Shown here: piece after piece, positions 34,585-47,223 of the stretch
Position numbering within the stretch: position 1 is the stretch's first letter
Layout of the letters: the number at the start of each line of letters is the position of its first letter
DNA from: Selaginella moellendorffii
Taxonomy: Eukaryota; Streptophyta; Lycopodiopsida; Selaginellales; Selaginellaceae
Reading direction: 5' to 3'
DNA length: 64,000 nt
Assembly: GCF_000143415.4 (NCBI RefSeq)
Contig: NW_003314307.1
Span: 76,922-140,921, forward strand
Position numbers and translations under genes: made by a program
The notes under the pieces: generated by a model
The model's database searches: none
The model's input: only the letters and a program-made list of their open reading frames with translations
Told to the model about the DNA's origin: nothing

Positions 34585-35256
34585 TGTAGCGCATGTGATC
34601 ATGGGATGATATTTGGATATACTGTCACCGTGGATCCTTGGAACCTTGTGGGATAAATGGGGATAAAATAGCCACTAAGGGCTCTCTTATCAAGCAATTG
34701 CCCCTTTTCTAGTTGGCTTAAGGGGAGAGAGATAAGGTGTGCTACAGTTGTTATCAGAGCAAATGGCACAAGTTCGATTCCCATTGATTAGTGGCTATCT
34801 AAAATATAATATACCCTTGAGCAAGGTATATTCCTACCCCTAAATTTAAAAATCATACGTATTGGACATCCATGCGTACGTCCTTCCTCTTGTGGAGCAT
34901 CCCAGACGAAGGTATCCATCGTGGGACTGCAGTACGGGTGGATGACTAGTTGCCTTAGATGGAATAGCCGGTCTACACAATGGAAGGATTGGTAGATTGA
35001 GTGCGGAAATGGAGGTGCTGGTTCCCCTTGGCTCAATAAGGGTTGTTGGTGAATATTCAATGAGGACATTGACATCTCTGAAGGGGGGGGTGAGTGTAAC
35101 GCATGTGATCATGGGATGAAATTTGGATATACTGTCACCGTGGATCCTTGGAACATTGTGGGATAAATGGGGATAAAATAGCCATTAAAGGCTCTCTCAT
35201 CAAACAATTGCCCCTTTTCCAGTTGGCTTAAGGGGAGAGAGATAAGATGCGCTACA
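34585..35256 (+). mobile_element. TRIM-type element inside the gypsy RT gene
   Basis: A 672-bp unit has two 162-bp LTRs (34585-34746, 35095-35256; TGTARCGC...GCTACA) and a 348-bp centre. The primer site TTATCAGAGC lies just inside the left LTR (34751-34760), and a purine tract GAAGGGGGGGGTGAG just before the right one. Candidate target duplication AAGAG (34580-34584) / AAGAA (35257-35261) has one mismatch. It splits the RT frame: GLAGYYRKFVRNF to the right, FHWTPAC to the left. A solo relative of its LTR, reversed, lies at 62432-62593. Confidence 0.88.
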
Positions 35257-36288
35257 AAGAACAATCCTTGCAAAATTGCGCACAAACTTGCGATAGTATC
35301 CCGCCAAACCAAGAAAGGATCAAACATCTGATACAGTGGTCGGGACTTCCCAGGAATTCACCGCTTCCACCTTCTTTGGATTGACCTCAATCACACCACC
35401 ACCAACTATATGTCCGAGAAAGTTTATGCGCAATTGACCAAAAGCACATTTACTTTCCTTAGCATACAGTTTGTGTTCGCACAACTTCTGAAACACCAGC
35501 TCCAAGTGTTTCAAATGATCCTCCAACGTTTCGCTGAAGACTAGAACATCGTCAATATATAGGACAACAAATGTGTCCAAATAATCTCTAAATATTTTAT
35601 CCATCATAGTGCTGAATGTTGCCGAAGCATTGCATAACCCGAACAGCATGACAAGGAACTCATAAGATCCGTACCGAGTCTTAAAGGCTGTCTTCTCCAC
35701 ATCCTGACCTGCCACCCGTATCTGATGATACCCAGACCGCAAATCAAGTCACGTAAAATACTTAGCCTTTAAGAGTTGGTCAAACAAGTCATCAATGCGA
35801 GGCAAAGGATAACTGTTCTTGACTGTGATCTTGTTGAGTGCCCGATAGTCAATACACATCCTCATGGTTTCATCCTTTTTCATAACAAAAAGGACCGGCG
35901 CTCCATAAGGTGACTTGCTAGGTCGGATATGACCTTTGTCAAGAAGCTCCGTGAGTTGCCTCTTGAGTTCAACCATTTCCTTGATGTTTAACCGATATGG
36001 AGCTTTTGTAGGTGGTTTAGAACTCGAAATAACCTCAATCTGATGATCAACCTCATGGCTAGGAGGTAGCCCTGGCGGCAAATCCTTCAGAAAGATATCC
36101 TGGTTCCTCGCCAACAACTCCAATATCCTCTTTGGTACAGGATCAACCCTGTCGCCGATTCGAACTGAGTCATTAACACCCTCAACTTCCATCACTTGAA
36201 CCCAAAAGGTCCGACATCCCCTCTTAGCTGCTTTTTGAGTGGCCCTCGCAGTCAGGAACTTTGCATCCGAATCCTTTGAGGAACGCTT
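35257..36288 (-). pseudogene. Reverse transcriptase of the minus-strand gypsy
   Basis: Minus strand: 35749-36288 has the linker and RT N-terminus ([51 protein letters not shown]). The TGA at 35749-35751 replaces an expected Arg in KYFT-R-LDLRSGY. 35320-35742 carries the palm with the catalytic LYIDDVLVFSETLEDHLK and the thumb start (NFLGHIVGGGVIEVNPKKVEA). The left end is cut by the TRIM at 35256, the right end by the 24-kb LTR element at 36289; the coding sequence resumes with protease at 60705. Confidence 0.9.
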
Positions 36289-37997
36289 TGTGAGACACAA
36301 AATCCCTAGGCCCCAAAGTGGAGCTGGAAGGGCGCCACATGGTAGTGGCCGAAGCGAAAACCAAACGAGCGTAACACGTTTGGACTAAAAGCTCCGACTT
36401 GAAAGGTTGAGAGCGGGAGTGGAACTCCCAACAAAGTGCTCGAGGAATGAGCACGAAGCGAGCAATAAGCGAGGCTCCAAAAAGGGACCCAAAGGGACCA
36501 ACACATGACACGTGGAAGAGTCCGAGATGGAGTCCGAGGTGGACTCCGAGATGGAGTCCGAGATGGAGTCCGAGATAGACCTGAGATGGAGTCCGAGGTG
36601 GAGTCTGAGGTGGACCCGAGATGGACCCGAGATGGACCCGAAATGGAGTCCGAGATGGACCCGAGATGGAGTCCGAGATGGAGTCCGAGATGGACCCGAG
36701 ATGGACCCGAGATGGGACCCGAGATGGAGTCCGAGGTGGAGTCCGAGATGGAGTCCGAGATGGGCCCGAGATGGACCCGAGATGGAGTCCGAGATGGAGT
36801 CCGAGTTGGAGTCCGAGATGGACCTGAGATGGAGTCCAAAGTCGAGACCGGGACCAAGACCGAGACCGGGACCGAGACCGAGACCGAGATCGGGACCGAG
36901 ACCGAGACCGAGGCCGAGCCCAATTCCGAGTCCGAGTCCGAATCCGAGTCCGAGTCCGAATCCGAGTCCGAGTCCGAGTCCGAGTCCGAGTCCGGAGCCT
37001 GAGAGGGTGAAAGCCCAAAGCGTTCGTCTCTCAGACCCTGGGGGGTTTGGTGAGCTCCAAAAGTATAGTAGGGGGAGGACTGTAGTGGAGCCAGTTTGGC
37101 CAGGAAAGGCCAATTTGGCCCAGGAAGGCCGGACCCAGTGTTGGGTGATGAGCTGCCCACTGGGAAGTCCAAAACTAGAGTGAACACGGACCGATAAGCG
37201 GGGTAGCTTGGTGAAGTGTTCAAGAGCCGGCTCTAGTTCCCTCGGGAGATCGACTGGCTGATGCTCCCAGTCCAAGTGTGGGTGGCACTACCTACTTAGA
37301 TACCTGTCGTGGCTCAACGGAACCTCGCTCTAAGCCCATGGCTAGAGCACCCTAAGGCAGAAGGCGAGGAGAGTACCCATGAGGCCCGTGTAGGGCCACG
37401 GTGTTCCGAAATGTTGTCCCAAAGGCCCAGATTGTGGAAAGGAGGAGGAGTAGTCCTCTAGGGTAGTGACCAAGGATACAGTCGAGTGGTGAGGAAGTCC
37501 CAGAGGACCGTGGGACTTAGCGGTCGGGCCTGTGGGCCTCGATCCAGTGGCAGTGTTGGCGAACACGGCCATGGGCAGAAAGGGACTTGGTGAAGACCGG
37601 AAAAGGGATATTGGGGAAGGCTATTCCCCATGTCTGTGGGCATCCTAAGGATGCTAAGGAGTGGATCTGGAATGATCACTCATGGACGGATGGCCCAGTC
37701 CTTGAGAGATGGGACTGTGATGCAGGTGGTGTTAGTCCACTGGTGTGATCAAGGTAAAGGGGCATGGCCTTAGCGTAACGGGCTGATATGTCGGTGGTAC
37801 CTTGGGGTGTCGGTCATGGGATCGGACACATGGAGTACTTGGATCAAGTGCATAGGTTGAGTGGCGGGGATGCCATTCTTGGGGCTAACAAGCCCAAGTC
37901 GGAAATAGGACTTATGGAGGTTGTGAGTGAGACTCCTCCATGCGGTTGGAGGTGTGGTTAAGTGACTAAAGTAGAATGGAAAAATTAGTCGCTTACA
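36289..37997 (+). repeat. 5' LTR of the 24-kb element (1,709 bp)
   Basis: It contains a long GAGATGGAGTCC / GAGACC / GAGTCC array (36520-37000). This is followed by GTGAAAGCCCAAAGCGTTCG and GAGCTCCAAAAGTATAGTAGGG. The array keeps frames open on both strands for up to ~300 codons; none encodes a plausible protein. The partner LTR at 58933-60699 differs mainly in array length. Confidence 0.92.
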
Positions 37998-39422
37998 ATT
38001 TGGTATCGGAGTTGTTCCTTAGTCCGACTTTTATTCGTGCTCAAGTATATCACCATTGATGTTGGCATCGGAAGGTCCTAGGAGTGGGCCTATCCTAGAG
38101 GAGTAGCATATCGAGAGGACATGGCTCTCCTCTCCACTCAAGTTCATGCGTGAACTTGGGCACAATGTGGTGGATAGAAAAGGGCCAATAATGGAACGAC
38201 TTTGGGATCTTGGGAATAGTATAAGGTCTCCTAAGAGAGTTGAGGATGTGATCCAAATGAGCGTTTGACGCAACAAACGGGCTAACGTAGTTGTGATAAA
38301 CAACTATAGTTAGGATCACGGGAAAGATGTAGACTCCAAAACAACAAAGGAGTCACAAGATTATCCTCATATAGTTGAGGTTGGTGCTCATGAATGTGAG
38401 ACCAGAGGTAATGACCGTGGGAGGTCAAATACGGAAGAGGACTCAAGTCCTTGAAATGGTAGCCGGGGCTACCTCTAATAAATGCTGGAACAACCCAAGG
38501 AGTTGGGGTGTATTAAGTGGATGAGTTGGTATTCTCATCACATGAACAAGTAGTCCTAAGGGGCAAAGGTTGCCCCCAGAGAACAAAATCAAGTGTCGGA
38601 GTAACACTTGTGAAAATAGTCCTTTTGAGTAGGACAGGAATGCAAGAAGTGTATTCCAGCGAGCTAGTGCCCCACAAGTAGGACCTTACGGGTCTGTGGA
38701 TTAACCAAGTCCAAAACTGCTGGATGACTCAAGTAGAGTCAAGGGATGGTCCTAAAAGGACTGATGGAGCATTTGGACTAAGGTGTGTGGTACCCCACGA
38801 AGGATGGGGGGGGGATCATAGGATCCAAGGATGAGAACAAAGGGTATCTCATCGATGGCAAAACGTGCCATGCTAAAGTTGTGGGAAAGGTGTTCCTAAA
38901 AAGAAAACAACTTTGACACAAAGTTGTGTGTGACCTCTATGATGTAGTGCTAACGGATGGTTGGCATAAGAGTGGTATTGGTCTTGGCAAAGACTTAGAC
39001 ACAGAAAAGAAGTGTCATAGAGGTAGGCTCGTGGAGCCGATGGTGTGGAGACACCAAACGTGCCAAGGTGTGATACTTTGAGGCTATGTTGGTGGGTTCA
39101 TGAGAACCCCTTGCCAAAGGAATCCCACTAGAAATGGGAATGGCATAGCCTAAGCTGCAGAGCATGCAGTTGGAGTGTGGTGACCCGGATAATGATGGAG
39201 GTGTGGAAGCACCAGCAATGAGTTGTAGGACTTGACAACTACGAGGCAACTAAGCAAGAGGTGCAAAATAATTGGTTAAACGGGTAGAAGGTAGCTACCC
39301 AAGCCTTCTTAATGGCATAGGGAAGTTGAATATACCCTTACGAGGGATAAGTTACTTATGTTGCGATGTAGTAAGTCAATGTCATAAAAGGAAATACTCA
39401 TTGTCAAGGAATCCGTCATAAG
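37998..39422 (+). other. Internal leader of the 24-kb element
   Basis: Primer site at 38001-38011, then non-coding sequence. About 38080-38860 is closely related to 62594-63368, and 38012-38078 to 30967-31034, so the 24-kb element and the element at 30.7 kb belong to related families. No protein-coding frame is recognised. Confidence 0.75.
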
Positions 39423-39443
39423 CTCTATTTCGTTAAAGTGGGA
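39423..39443 (+). repeat. Left terminal inverted repeat (21 bp)
   Basis: It starts CTCTATTTCGTT and ends AAGTGGGA. It is an exact reverse complement of 56212-56232. Shortly inside, TGGGA...TCCCA (39440-39463) forms a further small inverted pair. Confidence 0.75.
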
Positions 39444-39861
39444 ATTGTCATTATCCCACTTGTAAAATAAGGTTTCCAAACCTTTATATAGTATATAAAT
39501 ATAACAAAATTCAACTGCATTGAGGCACATGCCATTTTATTTTAAACAAGGAAATGTCTACTCAATCACTTCTCCTCCCCCTGCCACTGCTTCACCTCTC
39601 TCTTCTCCTTGTCATCGTCGTCCAATTTCTTTCCATCCTTTTAATATTGGCTCAGTTGCTCCGAGTCTAGGTGGAGCCCAAGTCCCCATTCAATCTTTAC
39701 TTTCCCCTTATTAATAAAACAACTTCGCAGACTTCCAATAACATGCTGTAACACTTCTAGTATAATGCAAATCCTCTCAAAGAATTGTCTTTTAATATTA
39801 ATACAATGGCATGGAACCCCATGCCATAATAAGTTACATTTTTAAATAAATACATACCATC

Positions 39862-40724
39862 TCAGACTGTTATTTTTTGCCTCCAACGCCTATACAATAA
39901 TCTTGGAATTTCATCACTCTCCACACTATCAGGATTTAAACCCAATAGTAATGCCATCTCTTCTCTAATACGTCCACGCTCATGTTCAGTGGTCGAAGAA
40001 CCCATCCGGTTGAGCAGATTATGGAGATGCGGATAGTGCTTGGCTAGACAATATACATGCCATAAATGATGACTGGTGTCTGTCCGATCAAATGGCTTCT
40101 GATATACTGTTCCATCTGCCATTTGGTTGATTTCTGCAGCCACCTCCTGGACTGGCCGGTTCTCTATCACCATCACTTCAAGCCGTTTTGCAAGGTCCCC
40201 CAGAACATACGGTTTCTTCTCCCTAGTTTCCATACTGCAAGAGATGGGGTGCACTGCATATGTGTGCGTGTTCGCTGCAGTTTTAATCGGCGACTCATCG
40301 ATGATGAGGATTTCACTTGACCTAGCAGTCCGGTTCATCACTACAGCCTCTGGCTTGACGAAGATGGGCTTGCTACCCCTCACATGGACCATAGTCAAGC
40401 AATCCTCCTGCGTTAGGAGAAAGTCAAATGGTAATATTACTCGCGTCTGATCGTGCATCATCTGTAGCAACGTTAATGCATTGTGGCGCATCATGGATGT
40501 CCAAACTCCCAATTGCAAATTGAACCCGGCCCTCTGTTTTAAGTGTCGTATGGTCATTATTAGATCCCGCAGTTTCTCTCGTGTGATTAATGTGAATCTG
40601 TCTCTTTTGACCAACTTGCGACCGCAGGCTTTGGAGGGTGCAGTGACATTCGAGGACGAGCCACGCTCATGGGAGAAAAGGACACCGTTCAGATCAAAAA
40701 CGATACAGTACTTTCACCGTGACT
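39862..40724 (-). CDS. FCP1/HAD-phosphatase-like exon, distal copy
   Basis: After the splice acceptor, codons give KYCIVFDLNGVLFSHE. This matches the HAD motif I of FCP1/NIF-type phosphatases, with Asn where the second Asp usually stands, as in a known group of plant FCP1-like proteins. Then follow LGVWTSMMRHNALTLLQMM, a second conserved strand, and ILIIDESPIKTAANTHTYA (motif III-like, in place of the usual IDDSP). The C-terminus ends RLLYRRWRQKITV at a stop (39862-39864). A TGA at 40714-40716 stands where the proximal copy has CGA, nine bases into the exon. FCP1-like enzymes dephosphorylate proteins such as the RNA polymerase II tail; loss of the catalytic Asp and the stop make activity here unlikely. 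Confidence 0.6.
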
Positions 40725-43700
40725 CTGAAATGAAATGCGTCAGCATAAAAAATGGTACAAGTCAATTTTACCATCTACAATATTAGCGAATGGTGCTCCC
40801 GATGGTCGTTCAGAGGGTTTTGGTCGAGGAAACGTGAAGGGCGGAAATACTCTCCTCTGCAATGTGGGGTCAATTGCATCCGATGGCGTGTGGGCACATG
40901 CCATTTCAGCTGTAGACTCTGGTACAACTGGCTCAACAATGGCATGGGGTGGTTCCGATGGCGTGTGATCACACGCCATTTCAGCTGGTGCCTCAGTGGT
41001 CGAAGAACCCATCCGGTTGAGCAGATTATGGAGATGCGGATAGTGCTTGGCTAGACAATATACATGCCATAAATGATGACTGGTGTCTGTCCGATCAAAT
41101 GGCTTCTGATATACTGTTCCATCTGCCATTTGGTTGATTTCTGCAGCCACCTCCTGGACTGGCCGGTTCTCTATCACCATCGCTTCAAGCCGTTTTGCAA
41201 GGTCCCCCAGAACATACGGTTTCTTCTCCCTAGTTTCCATACTGCAAGAGATGGGGTGCACTGCATATGTGTGCGTGTTCGCTGCAGTTTTAATCGGCGA
41301 GTCATCGATGATGAGGATTTCACTTGACCTAGCAGTCCGATTCATCACTACAGCCTCTGCCTTGACGAAGATGGGCTTGCTACCCCTCACATGGACCATA
41401 GTCAAGCAATCCTCCTGCGTTAGGAGAAAGTCAAATGGTAATATTACTCGCGTCTGATCGTGCATCATCTGTAGCAACGTTAATGCATTGTGGCGCATCA
41501 TGGATGTCCAAACTCCCAATTGCAAATTGAACCCGGCCCTCTGTTTTAAGTGTCGCATGGTCATTATTAGATCCCGCAGTTTCTCCCGTGTGATTAATGT
41601 GAATCTGTCTCTTTTGACCAACTTGCGACCGCAGGCTTTGGAGGGTGCAGTGACATTCGAGGACGAGCCATGCTCATGGGAGAAAAGGACACCGTTCAGA
41701 TCAAAAACGATACAGTACTTTCGCCGTGACTCTGAAATGAAATGCGTCAGCTTAAAAAATGGTACAAGTCAATTTTACCATCTACAATATTAGCGAATGG
41801 TGCTCCCGATGGTCGTTCAGAGGGTTTTGGTCGAGGAAACGTGAAGGGCAGAAATACTCTCCTCTGCAATGTGGGGTCAATCGCATCCGATGGCGTGTGG
41901 GCACATGCCATTTCAGCTGTAGACTCTGGTACAACTGGCTCAACAGTGGCATGGGGTGGTTCCGATGGCATGTGATCACATGCCATTTCAGCTGGTGCCT
42001 CCGTTGGCAAAGTGGACATGACCGAACAGGCAGCAGGGGCGGTGTAGGGAGGTTCCAACGGCGCGTAGTCAGACGATTGGGCACACGTTGAGTTCGTTGG
42101 AAATGAGGATACGACCGGCTCGGCGGCTGGGGCGGCCTCATGTGGGTACAATGGCGCCTGGTCACCGTCAGTTGGATACGTGGACAAGATTGACTCAGTG
42201 GTATGGGCAGCATCAAGTGGAGCGTGGTCAACTTGCTTGGCGTTGATATGGATAGTAGCCTCCACCAGCTCTGATGACTCTTGCAGGCAAGTAGAGTCCA
42301 CTGGTGGATCCATATGCATGTCCAAATATCTCCCTTCGATTGAGATGGTATCCTCCCTACTGGCTACTAAAAACAAACTCATTAGCACATTGAATCGACT
42401 ATACTGTATTTACCATCAACTGCTATTGGGCGCATTGCTGATTCTAAAGGATTGGACATACGTTTCGACCCTTGCTTGGCACTATCCTTCCTCGACACTA
42501 AAGGTTAGAGTTTGTATCTTAATTCAACTGAATAATCTCTACTTACCATTTGCTTTGCAACCTACATGGACAATGTTAGAAATGGTAAAAGGTTAGGAAT
42601 GGATGTACTATTATTTACCTGATGGTTTGTCTTGTATGACCTTCCTCCGTTGCTCTTTGGCCACCTCAGGCTGGCCATCGTCGTCATCATCGTCGTCGTC
42701 GTTATTGTGATCGTCACCATTGTGAGGACCATCCAAGTCCTCTTCGTCCTCCTCTTCTTCGTCCTCCTCTTCTTTGTCCTCCTCTTCGTCCTTTTGCTCT
42801 TCCTGCTCATTATCTTTCTCTGGCTCCTCATCCCCCTCCTGCATTTCTTCCATAGGCTGCTCAGGCTGGATGGCTTGTTCTTCCAGGACCATCTTGGGAA
42901 AATCATCTGGCCGAGTCTCCATCTCAAAATACAAGACATCCATAGCCTGTTTTAGTGCGTGACCTAGGACCGTATCCTCACCCGACTGTCTTAACATGGT
43001 TTCTGCACGTTCTTGGACCCTTCGAAGACGACGAGATGAGAAAAACGTGGCCCTGACTTGAAAAGCATCCCTCATCCATTGTACCTCTCTATTGAGATTG
43101 GGGAAGGGGAGTCTGCCATAGGAATCTGAGTCAGGAGGTGGTGACCGCGAGGCATTACCTATCATCTTTTCGTTGCCCTTCTTCCTTTTCGAATCAAACG
43201 CCTCTGATCCCGACGACTGTCCAACGTGCTTTCGCTTTTTATGACCACTGTCAGTTTGAGCTTGGCTGGTGCTTGCCTGTTTTGCCTTTGAAGAAGTGTC
43301 TTTTGCAAGGAATGGCATGAGACCACACGCCATTGCAAATATAATTTGTACCTCCTTTTTTCCTATTGCTTGTCTGTTTGTCCTTCTTCGACGCGCCACC
43401 AGTGCGCTTTTCAGTCCTCGTGTCTGAATATTCACAACGATCTATAATCAAAATGGCGTGAGGCCTCACGTGACCTTACCTTGTGCAGGTTGTGAGCTCG
43501 GCCCAACAGTAGCTGTTAACGCTGTTTCAGCATCTGGGGGTGGCCACGCTCCTGCATACAGAGCTTGTGAGATAACATTTAAACTTAAAGTGCGTACTCA
43601 CTAGGTTCACAGAGAAGATACTGTTTTTCTTTGGCAACTGTAATTATATGCTTCATTGAAGTCACCTCTTCAATGGAGTTTGTCACTGCAACACACGGGA

Positions 43701-46700
43701 CACCCTTGAGTAGTGCGGCTCGAAAGAATAGTCCGCCGCAGTTGTACTCGACAACGCATTTGCCCTTGGAGTCGGAAGCAGGTGCTATTGCGTTGAAGAC
43801 CCAGCTGAGCATTTCCCATGCTGCACCTGGAGCTTTCTCTGGATTCGAAAGCTCCATAGCCGTCTTCAGTTCCTCAGGCACGGGTAAATTGACCTCCCTC
43901 AGATCAATTCGATCGGCCTTGTCGAACGAAGCTGGGAAGTCACTCCAGTCCCACTCTGCTGCAGGACCAATAACAAGGGCGAGTGTGAAGATGCGGACAT
44001 TCGTCGGTATCTTCTTCTTAGCCATTATCCCATGGATCTCCTGCATCTCCTTGCCTTTCAACCGAGCCTTCACCTCGTTCAAGGCCTTCCAGAATTTGTG
44101 ATAGGATTTGGAGTCGTAGATCATATAGTGGACTGAAGATTCCACCTCCGCAAGTCCCACCATTAAGTCAATGATGGAGCTGACTTCGTCTGCATGAGTG
44201 ATCTCCTCGTTTGTGAAGTCCATCACACAAAAGATGTTCTTGACCTGCTCATCTCCGCGGGAAACGATGCTCCTCCACCATTGATCCTCATCCAAATTCA
44301 CGTATACCCGGTAAGGTTCTCGATAGGCCTCTGCTGCGGGGTCGAGCTGTTTCTGAAGCCGGCGGTCGACATCCCTCTTAATGAAATTTGGATACTGATC
44401 CAACTTCTCAGCTTTACTTTTCGTGGCATCCCGCAGCAGATCGATGAACTTGGGGGCCCCCTTCACGTAGTCGTCGATGTCTTCATTTGACAACTCCAGC
44501 TCTTCCATCATCTCTTGCGTGGTGTTGATGCTCACCCTCTCCACGGCCACTTGCTCGAAGATCCAATCCTTCAATAGCGCACGAGCTCTCAGAGTCATGC
44601 ACAAGTCCTCGTATGTCACAATATGGCCGGGAGTCATTTTGGTCTTGTTGAAGACTACCTCACCACGTAGAAGAGCATTAGCCACTGTCAGAAGGTCGTC
44701 GTCATCTAGAGACCACGAGAAATGCAAGGCGTTGAGCTTCAAATCATTGGGCTTCCGGCCGTCCTCCACACCCATTGAGTTTAGCAACTCCCCGTCATGG
44801 TACCTCCTCAGCACATCTACCCATTTGTCAAAAACAACTTTTGTCGCGAGTAGAATGTTATGGATGCTGAGTGTGTCATTGACCCCTAGTGTTTTCGAGA
44901 GAAGACTCGAGAATTCTTGCAATGGAAATGGCGTGAGGCCACATGCTATGCCATATGCAACGAGGCTTACCTGCCAGGCGCTAGTTGCTAGTGCACGTCC
45001 TTGTCCTGGTTTTTGTGGCTTCTTCAGGTGAACCCAGAGCTTCCGTGTTCGTGCCAATGTCTCGTGCAGACCCGATTTGTAGCACGTTTCTTGCTTGACA
45101 TTCTGCGCGTGGGAGATGGATATGATAGATCGGAGGGGCGAGTTGCCTTTTATCAGGCGGACAACTCTTGTCTTGAAGACTTTCTTCACCTCCTCGCCCA
45201 CCATAATATCCAATACTATCTCTTTCATCGCCAAGCTAGAATGCTGCCCGGAGACGGCATAGAACCGGATGTTCTGATCGTCCAACACCTTCCTATTGAT
45301 CAAGTCTGAAAACCTCGTCTCGCCCTTCATTGTTCGGTAGTAGGGGATCACATCTGCGATGTCGGGTGTTACTGGACTTGCCAGCATCTTCTGCTTCAGT
45401 TTCTCCACCCACTCATCAGATACTAGCCTGTGGTTGTATTTGCTTTGGATGTCGATACGGCTCACGTTGATTGTATATACTTTGTTGGAATAGTAACAAG
45501 TACTATTATCTGCGACGATTTTTGCTGCCTCTTCTTGCTCTTTCTGCTCTTTGCGGCTCTTCTTTTTGGTGGGTGTAGTGTTCAAACCCGAGGCAATGGC
45601 ATCACCGAGTAGCTTCTTTTTTGGAGCAAGAGAGTCGGACGTCGGCTTGAGCTTGACCACCCTTTTCTGCTTCGGGGTAGTTTCCAAATCGACCCCCTTC
45701 CCCTTCACTTCGCGAACTGGAGGCACTCTCAATGGCTCAATGTTGGAATATAGTTTTTGAACATCGCCGTAGGTGAGGTCCGTGGATTCCATGTGATCTT
45801 CATAGACTCGCAGCGTCTTTGAAATTGTGGGCCTCCTGGACAACCTCTCCCTAGCTCCCTCTAGGAATTCCTCATAGCCGCTGCCCCCCTCCAGGAAGCT
45901 GCTAGGATGTGCAAGGTGGATCTTGAAGGCGGACGCTGTCTCTACCACAAGTGCCAGTCCATATTCTTGCATGGAACTGCATGGAGTGTTTGTCACTTGG
46001 ATGAGGATCCCCATGCATTCTTTTCTCTCACCATCTGTGTTGTACAGCCTCAGATCCTCTGTAAGCGACTAAATTTTCCATTCTACTTTAGTCACTTAAC
46101 CACACCTCTGACCACTTGGAGGAGTCTCATTCACAACCTCCATAAGTCCAATCCAGGACTTGGGACTTGCTAGCCCCGAGAATGGCATCCATGCCACTCA
46201 ACATTTGCACTTGGTCCAAGTGCACCACGTGTCCGATCCCATGACCGACACTCAAAGGTACCACCGACATAGTAGCCCGTTACGCTAAGGCCATGCCCAA
46301 TCACCTTTGCCACCCTGGTAGTCCAATACCACTTGCATCACCGTCTTGGCTCTCCAAGACTAGGCAAACCATCCGTGAGTGGTCATCTTAGATCCACTCC
46401 TTAGCATCCTTAGGATGCCCACCGACAAGGGGAATAGCCTTCCCCAATATCCCTCTGTCAGTCCCCACTAAGTCCCTTTCTGCCCCTGGCCGTGTTTGCC
46501 AACACTGCCACTGGATCGAGACCCACAGGCCCGACCACTAAGTCCCACGGTCCTCTGGGACTTCCTCACCACACGACTGTGTCCTTGGTCACTACCCCAG
46601 AGGACTGCTCCTCTTCCTTTCCACAGTCTGGGCCTTTGGGACAACATTTCGGAACACCGTGGCCTTACGCGAGCCACCTGGGTACTCTCCTCGCCTTCTG

Positions 46701-47185
46701 CCCTTGGGTGCTCTAGCCATGGGCTTAGAGCGGGTTCCGTTGAGCCACACCAGGTATCCAAGTAGGTAGTGCCACCCACACTTGGACTGGGAGCATCGGC
46801 CAGTCGATCTCCCGGGGGAACTAGACCCGGCTCTTGAACACTTCACCAAGCTACCCCGCTTGTCGGTCTGTGTTCACTCTAGTCTTGGACTTCCCAGTGG
46901 GCAGCTCATCACCCAACACTGGGTCCGGCCTTCCTGGGCCAAACTGGCCTTTCCTGGCCAAACTGGCTCCACTGCAGTCCTCCCCCTACTATACTTTTGG
47001 AGCTCACCAAACCCCCCAGGGTCTGGGAGACGAACGCTTTGGGCTTTCACCCTCTCAGGCTCCGGATTCGGACTCGGACTCGGACTCGGACTCGGACTCG
47101 GACTCGGACTCGGACTCGGACTCGGATTTGGACTCGGACTTGGGCTCGGGCTCGGTCTCGGCCTCGGCCTCGGTCTTGGTCCCGA

Positions 47186-47223
<38 letters not shown>

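Noticed and set aside
36224-37275. Long open frames up to ~300 codons (Ser/Asp, Arg/Thr or Gly/Leu repeats) on both strands in the LTRs at 30, 36, 47 and 59 kb
   Set aside because: They follow the 6-bp periodicity of the array, occur in all frames at once and have no domain; not genes.
42632-42955. Plus-strand hydrophobic Leu/Val-rich frame
   Set aside because: It is the antisense of the acidic Glu/Asp run in the minus-strand exon.
43602-46059. ParB-like sequence as bacterial contamination
   Set aside because: The gene has several GT-AG introns, contains plant-retroelement insertions, and is flanked by plant elements on the same contig.
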